Shown here piece by piece: positions 56,404 to 64,000 of a stretch of 64,000 nucleotides of DNA (the first letter of the stretch is position 1; every line of letters begins with the position of its first letter). Source of the DNA: Marinobacter sp. F3R11 (GTDB lineage: Bacteria > Pseudomonadota > Gammaproteobacteria > Pseudomonadales > Oleiphilaceae); the NCBI RefSeq assembly GCF_003318275.1, contig NZ_QOCH01000004.1:1-64000 (forward strand). Reading direction: 5' to 3'. The position numbers and the translations under genes were made by a program. The notes under the pieces were generated by a model. The model saw nothing but the letters and a program-made list of their open reading frames with translations. It was not told the DNA's origin and did no database searches.

Positions 56404-56771
56404 GAACGCACTCCATTCTGATTTTGGGCGTCTGAAGCCGCTGCCTGCGAATCCGCCTTCGAACCGCCGAGACAGTTGGGTGATGCAGGAGCAACCCGCC
56501 CGGAAGCTTCCCACTCCTCCGGAGAGTATAGATGCAGGGCCAGCGCATGCACGCCACCGGCCATTTCCAGCTCCTCCGAAAGCACCTTATAAATTGCCTG
56601 ATGCCGCTTGACCTTCATTTGTCCGACAAATGCCGGTGACACCATAGTCACCTTGAAATGCGTCTCAGAGTCAGGGGGCACACTGTGCATATGGCTTTCA
56701 TTTTCCACCTCAAGAATGCTGGCATCAAACGCTTCTTTCAGCTTCGCTTCAATTGTATTCTGGATTTTCAT
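56400..56771 (-). CDS. BolA family protein
   Basis: A 123-residue BolA/YrbA-type protein with the conserved core VENESHMHSVPPDSETHFKVTMVSPAFVGQ and VKRHQAIYKVLSEEL, followed by VHALALHLYSPEEW. The last 30 residues form a Ser/Ala/Asn-rich tail that is unusual for the family. BolA proteins bind monothiol glutaredoxins and iron-sulfur clusters or act as transcription factors. It is the first gene of a two-gene unit with yciO (ATGA overlap). Confidence 0.88.
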   Translation of the reverse strand: MKIQNTIEAKLKEAFDASILEVENESHMHSVPPDSETHFKVTMVSPAFVGQMKVKRHQAIYKVLSEELEMAGGVHALALHLYSPEEWEASGRVAPASPNCLGGSKADSQAAASDAQNQNGVRS

Positions 56772-56935
56772 AACGCTTTAACTCTCAATATTCGCCCGGA
56801 ATTTGGTGGCGATGTCTCATAACAGCTTATACCAACAGTTTACTACAGATGAGGCAGCCTCCGAACCTTGACACCCATCTACCAAACCGCCACATTTCCC
56901 TCCGACTCCAACCCAGATAACGCCAGAACCAAACC

Positions 56936-59098
56936 ATGCTCCTTTATATCGCCGAAAAACCAAGCCTCGGCAGAGCCATTGCCGCTGCTCTTCCAGCTCC
57001 TCACCAAAAGGGCCAGGGCTGGATCCGGTGCGGCCAGGGCAATGAGGCGGTCACGGTAAGCTGGTGTATTGGCCACCTCCTGGAACCGGCTGAACCCGCC
57101 AGCTACAACCCGGCCTGGAAAGCCTGGCGCCAGCACGACCTCCCAATATTCCCCGATAAGTGGCAGGTCACACCAAAAGACAATGTGCGTCAGCAGCTTA
57201 AAACACTGGAGTCCCTGATCCGGCAGGCTGATACCATAATTCACGCCGGCGACCCCGACAGAGAAGGTCAGCTACTGGTTGATGAGGTAATTCGCTATTT
57301 TGGAACCAAAGCCCCCGTAAAGCGGATACTCATTAATGACCTGACTCCGGCGGCCGTTGCCAGGGCCATACAGAACCCCAGAGACAACCTGGAGTTTCGC
57401 CGGCTTTCCCATTCTGCACTCGCCCGCCAGAGGGCAGACTGGCTCTATGGCATCAACCTCACCCGCTTTTATACGCTGAGCTACCAGCAACAGGGGCAAA
57501 AAGGGGTCTATTCCGTCGGGCGTGTTCAAACACCGGTACTGGGGTTGGTGGTAGAGCGGGACAACATCATCGAAAACTTTGAGCCCAGGCCCTACTTCCG
57601 CCTGGAAGCCCGTTTCAAAGCCCAGGAGGATGAAGCGGATCAGCAGGCATTCACCGCACGCTGGCTTCCCGATGACCAGTTTCAGGATCACCTGGACGAA
57701 GAAAACCGGCTTCTGGACAGAGCAACCGCCGAACAGATTGCTGCTGCAGTAAATAACCGGCCAGGTTCGGTTGTTGAGTCCCGGTTTCGCGATCGCCCCG
57801 AAGCTCCACCTTTGCCACTTTCATTATCTGCGCTGCAGATAGAAGCGGGCCGTCTGTTCCGCATGGGTGCAAAGGATGTGCTGGATACCGCTCAGAATCT
57901 TTACGAGCGCCACCAACTCATAACCTATCCGCGCTCCGATTGCCGATACCTGCCCGAGGGGCACTATGCCCAGCGCGAGCAGGTTACAGGAGCCATAGGC
58001 AGAATCATTCCTGCCCTTGCAGATGCCTGCAACAACGCAGATTTCAATCGCAGAACCGCCGCCTGGAACGACAAAAAGGTCGACGCCCACCATGCAATTA
58101 TTCCAACCAGCCGAACCGCGCCCAACGGTAAACTCAGCGATGCTGAACTAAAAATCTATGGCCTTATCAGCCGCTATTATCTGATGCAGTTTTCAGCAGA
58201 TGCCATACACCGTGAAGGCCGGCTTACCGTACGTGTAGCTGAACACAGGTTCCGCGCCACTGAAACGGCTGTACTGGAACCGGGCTGGAAAGCACTGGAA
58301 CTGAAGCTCCGGGACAGCAAACAGGAAGCAGAAAAATCACCTCTGCCACGCCTGGACAAGGGTGAACCGGTATTTTGCGAAGACTGCTCCGTGAATGAGC
58401 GCAAAACCAAACCTCCACAGCACTTCACCGACGCTACATTGCTGTCGGCGATGACAAACATTGCCCGATTTGTAACCGACCCCGAGTTGCGAAAAACCCT
58501 GCGTGATACCGACGGCCTTGGAACAGAGGCCACCCGTGCGAACATTATCGACACCCTGTTCAAACGGGATTACCTGTACAGGGACAGCCGGCATATCCGG
58601 GCCACGGACAAAGGCAAGGCCCTGATCAGTGCACTACCGGAATCGGTCAGCAAACCAGACAGAACTGCGGTTTGGGAAGCAACCCTGGAGGGCGTCCGCA
58701 GAGGCGAGGACGACCCCCGTAAATTCCTGGAAACGCTAAAGGCGGAAATCCGTGAATTCATTGGCCCCACTGTCAATTCGCCATATACCGGAGCACCGAC
58801 CAAAGCTCCGAACTGCCCCAAATGCCGTGCGCCCATGACGGAGCGGGATGGCAAGTTTGGCCAATTTTATGCCTGCACACGTTATCCCGATTGCCGCGGC
58901 ACTCGCCCCATTGAAGATGCGATTCCGAAAGATGGTACCGACCAGAAACCCATCCCCTGCCCCCACTGTTTTTCCCCCCTGGTTAGACGAAAAGGCAAAA
59001 AAGGTTGGTTTTGGGGCTGTAGTAATTTCCCTGCCTGCCGACAAACACTTGATGACGATGACGGGAAACCTGCCACCCGTTTACGCAAGGCTACATAA
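56936..59098 (+). CDS. topB: DNA topoisomerase III
   Basis: A 720-residue type IA topoisomerase that separates replicating DNA molecules. It has an N-terminal TOPRIM domain (MLLYIAEKPSLGRAIA, HAGDPDREGQLLVDEV), the active-site Tyr331 in ITYPRSDCRYLPE, and GLGTEATRANIIDTLF. The C-terminus carries two four-Cys zinc fingers (CPKC-CTRYPDC and CPHC-CSNFPAC), typical of the Pseudomonas-type enzyme. The upstream 164 bp separate it from the divergent bolA gene. A response-regulator operon starts 114 bp downstream. Confidence 0.94.
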   Translation: MLLYIAEKPSLGRAIAAALPAPHQKGQGWIRCGQGNEAVTVSWCIGHLLEPAEPASYNPAWKAWRQHDLPIFPDKWQVTPKDNVRQQLKTLESLIRQADTIIHAGDPDREGQLLVDEVIRYFGTKAPVKRILINDLTPAAVARAIQNPRDNLEFRRLSHSALARQRADWLYGINLTRFYTLSYQQQGQKGVYSVGRVQTPVLGLVVERDNIIENFEPRPYFRLEARFKAQEDEADQQAFTARWLPDDQFQDHLDEENRLLDRATAEQIAAAVNNRPGSVVESRFRDRPEAPPLPLSLSALQIEAGRLFRMGAKDVLDTAQNLYERHQLITYPRSDCRYLPEGHYAQREQVTGAIGRIIPALADACNNADFNRRTAAWNDKKVDAHHAIIPTSRTAPNGKLSDAELKIYGLISRYYLMQFSADAIHREGRLTVRVAEHRFRATETAVLEPGWKALELKLRDSKQEAEKSPLPRLDKGEPVFCEDCSVNERKTKPPQHFTDATLLSAMTNIARFVTDPELRKTLRDTDGLGTEATRANIIDTLFKRDYLYRDSRHIRATDKGKALISALPESVSKPDRTAVWEATLEGVRRGEDDPRKFLETLKAEIREFIGPTVNSPYTGAPTKAPNCPKCRAPMTERDGKFGQFYACTRYPDCRGTRPIEDAIPKDGTDQKPIPCPHCFSPLVRRKGKKGWFWGCSNFPACRQTLDDDDGKPATRLRKAT

Positions 59099-59212
59099 CG
59101 AAACTGAATACCGCTCAGCATTTTGTGACAATTAATTGATATGGCAGGACATACTGTATCGCTTACAGCGAAACAGAATCGCAACGTGACATCATTTACA
59201 CCAGGAGGCGCA

Positions 59213-59965
59213 ATGCGCATTGCTCTGCTTGAAGACCAACAGGAACAGGCGCAGCATATCCAGTCAATATTGTCTGAGCGCGGCCATCACTGCGACAGTT
59301 TTCCGACGGGACAGAGCTTTCTCAGTGCTGTACTACACCGTAGCTATGACCTGATGATTCTTGACTGGCAGATTCCTGACATGACTGGCATCGACGTTCT
59401 GAAAAGCGTCAGAGCCCAGATCAACTGGCCGATCCCTGTCCTGTTTCTGACCCAGCGCGATAGTGAATCCGATATTGTCGAAGCTCTTGACGCGGGCGCA
59501 GATGATTTTCTCGCGAAACCTGCCCGGGCCGCAGAACTGGTTGCCCGTATTAACGCCCTGGCACGTCGTGCCAATCCGAACAATGAAAAAGAAGTCCTTA
59601 AATACGGGCCCTTTGAGGTCAATACACAGCAAAGGACCATTGCCCTCCACGGTGAACAGCTTACGTTGACCGACAAAGACTTTGACCTGACCCTGTTCCT
59701 GTTTCAGAACCAGTGCCGCCTGCTCACCCGGGAAGTGCTTCTGGAACGAGTGTGGGGGCTCGCGCGGGATATCAATACCCGAACCGTAGACACACACATG
59801 AGCCGCCTGCGGCGCCGACTGGGCCTGAACCCGGAAAATGGTTTCCGCATCAAGACAATCTACCAGCGTGGCTACCGTCTGGAAGCTATGACGGCCGAAA
59901 TTGTAGATGGAGACCTGGCAGGAACACCGGAAGCAAACCAGGAAGTGCAAGTACAGAATGACTGA
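59213..59965 (+). CDS. OmpR-family response regulator
   Basis: A 250-residue two-component regulator. The receiver domain has ALLED (E7, D8), the phosphoacceptor D51 in MILDWQIPDMTG and the conserved Lys near 102 (DFLAKPARAAELV). The C-terminal winged-helix DNA-binding domain (about 130-230) ends in NTRTVDTHMSRLRRRLG and RIKTIYQRGYRLE. AGGAGG at 6-bp spacing fixes the start. It is the first gene of a three-gene operon; the next gene begins 8 bases before its stop. Confidence 0.92.
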   Translation: MRIALLEDQQEQAQHIQSILSERGHHCDSFPTGQSFLSAVLHRSYDLMILDWQIPDMTGIDVLKSVRAQINWPIPVLFLTQRDSESDIVEALDAGADDFLAKPARAAELVARINALARRANPNNEKEVLKYGPFEVNTQQRTIALHGEQLTLTDKDFDLTLFLFQNQCRLLTREVLLERVWGLARDINTRTVDTHMSRLRRRLGLNPENGFRIKTIYQRGYRLEAMTAEIVDGDLAGTPEANQEVQVQND

Positions 59966-61595
59966 ATATCGAATATCGTATGTCACCAAAGCATGTCTGA
60001 TACTGGCCCTTCTGACGCTGGGCATGCCTGCATGGGCCGAGTTGTCCATTACCCGGGGGTCAGCGACCACAGCCATAAATCCTGCCAGCAACCTGATGCC
60101 CGAGTGGACTTATACCCTGAGGTCCGGCGAGAGCTTTGCCGAAGCGGCCAATGATCTGTTGGCCAAAAGTTATAGCCCCGGCCAGTTGCTTCAATACAAC
60201 TCAATTCAGAATCCCGCCACACTTGGAGAAGGCGATCGCATTCACATCCCTCTGTCCTGGCTGAAGAGACAACCCGACCCGGCGCGCGCCTCCTCGGTTT
60301 CTGGCAACGTTCAATTGATATCGGGTATCGATGGCCGGAAAAAACGTCTGACGAAGGACACGCTGATAAGGGTTGGAGATGAAGTGCTTTCTGGAACAGG
60401 CGCCGCAACCATCACCCTGGCGGATGGTTCGGAAGTCCGCCTCTCCCCGGATTCCAGGCTGATATTCAACCGCCTGACCCAGTATGGTAAGTCCGGCATG
60501 GTCGACACCCGGCTCAGACTGAGCCGGGGAGAGGTCCACACACGTGTAAAGCCGGTCATTAGTGGCGGCGCCCGCTTCGAAATTGAGACTCCATCTGCCA
60601 TTGCCGCAGTGCGCGGCACCGCATTCTCACTGCAGACCGGCCCGGAAGGCACGAGCCTGCAGGTAATCGAAGGGGTGGTTGATTTCGGAGCGCCAAACCA
60701 GAATCAGCGCATTCCGGCCGGCTACAGCGCAACCGTCAGTAGCGGCAGCCACAGCACACTGAGCATACGCAAGATGCCACCGGCACCGAAAATTAACCCG
60801 CTGCCTCCGATACTCACCCAGCTACCGGCAGAGATGACCTGGCAACAAAACCCGGCAACCAGCTATCGCCTGGATATTTTTGAAACCGATAGCGGGCTTT
60901 GGGTTGAGAGCAGAAAAGTCAGTGGCAACAGCTTCAACATAAGCCGTCTGGACAACGGCCCGTACGAAATTCACCTGGCGGCTCTGGACCAGCAAGGCAT
61001 GGCAGGAATGCCCGACATACTGCCAATAGAGGTAGATTTGCAAGCCAGCACAGCCAGCCTGCTGACACCGGAAAACGGAGACAGCGTGAATGACGACATG
61101 CCCGAATTCCGCTGGACACTCAACGGAAAAAATGAAGTGGCCCGGGTAGAGATTGCAGAAGACGAAGCCTTCAGGAACCTTGTAGCCACCAGCGAATGGG
61201 CACCAGAAACAACAGCCCTGCCATCGCGACCTCTGAGCCCTGGCCAGTACTACTGGCGTGTGGTTACAGAAGCCGGCGGAAATTCGGTGGCAACAACGCA
61301 ACCGCGCAAACTCATCGTAAACGGAACACTCCCTCCGGTGCGCATCATCAGTATCAATTACATCGACAGCCAGGTTCGCGTGTTCTGGCAAAAGGTTGAT
61401 ACCGCTGTCAGCTACCGTATGCAACTGGCGGAAGAGCCAGGTTTCCGTAACGTTATCAAGGAAGCAACGCTGCCAGATACCACAGCGGCCTTGCGTCTTA
61501 TTCCCGGAAGACGGTATTTTGTGCGCTTGAAAGCTCTTTCTGACGGCCCGCTACAAAGTCGCTGGGGACCAGGGAGGGAATTGTACCTGGAATAA
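59958..61595 (+). CDS. Exported LysM/FecR-domain protein
   Basis: A 545-residue periplasmic protein. A signal peptide ends at AWA (about residue 27). A LysM-like domain follows (about 45-100: TLRSGESFAEAANDLL, LLQYNSIQNPATLGEGDRIHIP), then a FecR domain (VSGNVQLI, GDEVLSGTGAATITLADGSEV, IETPSAIAAVRGTAFSL, about 110-230) and two or three fibronectin-like domains in the second half. It likely binds peptidoglycan and acts as a periplasmic partner of the CHASE2 kinase encoded next. Its ATG overlaps the response-regulator stop. Confidence 0.87.
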   Translation: MTEYRISYVTKACLILALLTLGMPAWAELSITRGSATTAINPASNLMPEWTYTLRSGESFAEAANDLLAKSYSPGQLLQYNSIQNPATLGEGDRIHIPLSWLKRQPDPARASSVSGNVQLISGIDGRKKRLTKDTLIRVGDEVLSGTGAATITLADGSEVRLSPDSRLIFNRLTQYGKSGMVDTRLRLSRGEVHTRVKPVISGGARFEIETPSAIAAVRGTAFSLQTGPEGTSLQVIEGVVDFGAPNQNQRIPAGYSATVSSGSHSTLSIRKMPPAPKINPLPPILTQLPAEMTWQQNPATSYRLDIFETDSGLWVESRKVSGNSFNISRLDNGPYEIHLAALDQQGMAGMPDILPIEVDLQASTASLLTPENGDSVNDDMPEFRWTLNGKNEVARVEIAEDEAFRNLVATSEWAPETTALPSRPLSPGQYYWRVVTEAGGNSVATTQPRKLIVNGTLPPVRIISINYIDSQVRVFWQKVDTAVSYRMQLAEEPGFRNVIKEATLPDTTAALRLIPGRRYFVRLKALSDGPLQSRWGPGRELYLE

Positions 61596-61628
61596 TATCT
61601 TGACCGATCAACACCTACAGCAGAACTC

Positions 61629-64000
61629 ATGACCCGGGACAGGCCGCCTATTAAAACAACACCATGGACACTCGGCACGGCACTCCTGTTGATATTCCTG
61701 TTGGCAGAGTTAACAGCGCTGCCGCAACGTGTTGACTACTGGCTTCTTGACTCTGCAATGCTCGCCAGCGCTCCTGACGTGTCCCCCAACGTAGTCATTG
61801 TTGCGATTGATGATCTGAGCCTGGCTCAACAAGGTCGCTGGCCCTGGCCACGAAAAACCCACGCAGCGCTTATCAGGAAACTCCACCAGGCCGGTGCCGA
61901 TACCATCGTATTCGACATTCTCTTCCCGGAGCCATCCCCGGACGATGCCGAGTTCCAACGGGCCATGGAGGCCCACGGCAGGGTCATTCTGCCCGTCCAT
62001 ATATCGCCTCCCAGCTCACGCCTGCTTCTCAGTGAACAGTTTCCTGCAAGCGACCTTATTACTGCCGCTTCAGGCCTTGGGCATGCGCACATAGAACTCG
62101 ATCATGACGGAATTGCCAGGGGCCTTTATCTATTCAACGGAATGACTCGCCAACTCTGGCCAGCTCTGGGGCTCGCAGCCTCCGGTGTCAGCTCCAGGCA
62201 ACCCGACTCTCAGGGTCTGCCGCCATTTGTAAATGTACGCGAAGATTATCGGATCGTTCCTCTAGCAGGCGGTGCCGGCACACTGCCGACTTATTCTTAC
62301 ACCGATGTCCTCAATACGCCGGCGATTGCCGAGGTGTTTGAAGGCAAAACCGTGTTTGTCGGCGCCACTGCCGCAGGGTTGGGAGACATTCTGCCAACAC
62401 CCTCCACGGGGCACAGCAGGCCAATATCCGGAGTGGAGTTCCACGCCAATATATTCTCTGCGAATCAGCAAGCAAGACTCATCAGCCCTGCACCAGCATG
62501 GACAGGAATACTTCTGGCCCTCATTGCCCTGATAATACTGGCAAAGCTCTTACCCCGCATGCGCCCTGCCCGCACGCTGTTTGCGTGCATTGCGGCTGGC
62601 GCGGCAATAACCTGCCTGTGCGTCTTCACACTAACAAATCTCCAGATCTGGCTTCCGGCTGCCCATGCCCTGATCATTCCCCTGTTCGCCTTTCCCATAG
62701 CCAGCGGCCTGCGTCTGGCTATGGCTAATCAATTCCTCAACCGGCAATTGGGTGAGCTGGCTCGCAGTCCCCGGGTATCTTTACCAAATCTATCAAAACG
62801 GCCACTGACACTGCTTCTCGAACAACTCCAGGCACTGTTTCAGCCGGAGGGTTGGTTATTGATGGAAAATAACATCACCCTCGCCACCTGCAATCTTGGA
62901 CCCGCCGATATTCCGGATAGCCTGAAACCCGGGCGGTGGCATAACGAGGGAAACCGGAGCTGGCTTCGACTTAACCGCGGCAACATCAGCTACACGCTTG
63001 GTCTTACATTGCCCAATGATCTGAGCATGGAAGCCACGCATCGCTACCTGTGCCGACTGAAACTTGCAGACTCTGACCCGGCAGAAGAATTGCTCGGGCC
63101 CGGCGAGAATATTTCAGCACGGATCGAACGCATCAAAGTGGCCACTGAACGGCTCAACCACATGCATGAGTTTATCCGCCGCAGCTTTGAGCGCATGCCA
63201 GATGGCATCATCGTTACCGATGAACTTGGTATCATCCGCCTTGCCAATGGCCATATTGAAGAGTGGTTCGGAGAGCCTATGCCCAGTCTGGAGGGACTCC
63301 CTCTGACCCGGCTTCTGGAAGGTCATGATCCCCGCGAAACCCCGCCCTGGCACGAAACTGTCTCGGAAACGCTCACGCTGCTGCAAAGCCGGACGGTGGA
63401 TCTGCAAATCCGGGAAAAAGACTTTCTCATTCACTTCGCCCCTTTTGCCCTTCCGGACAGCACTCAATACGGCATTATTGCCAATATTTCAGACATCTCG
63501 GAACTCCGTGAACAACAGCGCCAACACCGTGAGGCAATTGACTTTATTTCCCACGATGTGCGCTCACCACTGGTGTCACAACTGGCACTGATAGAACAAT
63601 TGAAACGTGACCCCACTCATATCGATCAAAACCAACTGGAACAGCTGGGACGACTGGCAAGAAGAAGTTATCACCTGGCTGAAGAGTTTGTTCAGCTTGC
63701 ACGTGCCGAACAACTGACAGAAACCCGTTTTTATGAGTGCGAATTTCTGGCCATTGTTGAAAATGCCCGTGACAGCGTGAGCGAGCAGGCGCTGGAAAAA
63801 CACATCCAGCTGCAGTTACAAGGTACCGAAGATCTGTGGCTAAGAGGGAATGCCGAATTACTTGAGCGCGCAGTTATTAACCTGCTTACCAACGCCGTAC
63901 AATACAGCCCTGCCGGCTCAGCTGTGAGCCTGCAAGTGTTTCGCGCAGGGCATCAGGCATGTCTCACGATTGCAGATGACGGCTTTGGAATAGATCCAGA
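61629..64000 (+). CDS. CHASE2-domain sensor histidine kinase (cut by the window end)
   Basis: An open frame from ATG 61629 to the last base, 790 residues without a stop. After an N-terminal transmembrane segment (about 15-32) comes a periplasmic CHASE2 domain (VVIVAIDDLSLAQQGRWPWPRK, IVFDILFPEPSPDD, KTVFVGATAAGLGD). Three hydrophobic segments follow (about 300-370), then a PAS-like part (MPDGIIVTDELGIIRLANG). The dimerisation box is FISHDVRSPL with His642, and an ATPase domain starts with AELLERAVINLLTNAVQYSP and reaches DDGFGIDP at the edge. It is the cognate kinase of the regulator two genes upstream. Confidence 0.9.
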   Translation, partial: MTRDRPPIKTTPWTLGTALLLIFLLAELTALPQRVDYWLLDSAMLASAPDVSPNVVIVAIDDLSLAQQGRWPWPRKTHAALIRKLHQAGADTIVFDILFPEPSPDDAEFQRAMEAHGRVILPVHISPPSSRLLLSEQFPASDLITAASGLGHAHIELDHDGIARGLYLFNGMTRQLWPALGLAASGVSSRQPDSQGLPPFVNVREDYRIVPLAGGAGTLPTYSYTDVLNTPAIAEVFEGKTVFVGATAAGLGDILPTPSTGHSRPISGVEFHANIFSANQQARLISPAPAWTGILLALIALIILAKLLPRMRPARTLFACIAAGAAITCLCVFTLTNLQIWLPAAHALIIPLFAFPIASGLRLAMANQFLNRQLGELARSPRVSLPNLSKRPLTLLLEQLQALFQPEGWLLMENNITLATCNLGPADIPDSLKPGRWHNEGNRSWLRLNRGNISYTLGLTLPNDLSMEATHRYLCRLKLADSDPAEELLGPGENISARIERIKVATERLNHMHEFIRRSFERMPDGIIVTDELGIIRLANGHIEEWFGEPMPSLEGLPLTRLLEGHDPRETPPWHETVSETLTLLQSRTVDLQIREKDFLIHFAPFALPDSTQYGIIANISDISELREQQRQHREAIDFISHDVRSPLVSQLALIEQLKRDPTHIDQNQLEQLGRLARRSYHLAEEFVQLARAEQLTETRFYECEFLAIVENARDSVSEQALEKHIQLQLQGTEDLWLRGNAELLERAVINLLTNAVQYSPAGSAVSLQVFRAGHQACLTIADDGFGIDP

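Overview
The window looks like chromosomal DNA of a marine gammaproteobacterium close to Marinobacter. The evidence is the gene order: motY-pyrC-rnt and mtnA/mtaD-ubiG-mupP-yciK match the arrangements known from Pseudomonas. A 661-residue two-domain fatty acyl-CoA reductase of the type described in Marinobacter wax-ester producers points to the genus. Coding density is high, almost everything is housekeeping, and no transposase, integrase, phage gene or CRISPR array is visible. No database search was possible, so names rest on motifs, length and synteny.

Layout. 1-344: tandem strong promoters reading left, out of the window, of the kind that drive rRNA or tRNA operons. 345-3874: purT, DUF1289, a gamma-carbonic anhydrase and two NUDIX genes. 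3875-4288: a non-coding stretch with a facing pair of DnaA-box-like sites and the purL terminator. 4289-13451: purL, mltF, recX, a DUF349 protein and a ComFB-like protein. 13661-17051: a two-gene beta-oxidation operon (thiolase and FadJ-like protein). 17281-20242: tail-specific protease plus an HTH protein. 20231-27177: mtnA diverging from mtaD-ubiG-mupP-yciK-glutaredoxin-yaaA-DUF2788-rdgC, covering methylthioadenosine salvage, ubiquinone synthesis, murein recycling and stress genes. 27229-31059: a Pat-type lysine acetyltransferase back to back with a histone-deacetylase-like enzyme. 31090-34004: motY under a probable FliA promoter, then pyrC and rnt. 34080-40985: fatty acyl-CoA reductase, an M16 protease and two arsenosugar-type glycosyltransferase genes. 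41072-41148: tRNA-Arg(CCT).

41361-50564 is the accessory part. All its main genes lie on the minus strand: a PEP-CTERM protein, a 1419-residue vWA/PKD/Fn3 protein with nine tandem Ig-like repeats, and a 969-residue transglutaminase-fold protein with Ala where the catalytic Cys should be and a hydrophobic, lower-GC C-terminal end. Two overlapping tiny membrane proteins and a DUF3592-like membrane protein follow. The arrangement resembles a secreted toxin or adhesin with candidate immunity genes; that reading is inference. 50757-52421 is a choice-of-anchor I lipoprotein with three Pho-box repeats upstream, probably part of the phosphate-starvation regulon.

52869-64000: rnk, a chemoreceptor with a periplasmic heme-c motif and a FliA promoter, an unknown protein, yciO-bolA, topB, and a signalling operon of response regulator, LysM/FecR protein and CHASE2 histidine kinase, the last cut by the window end.
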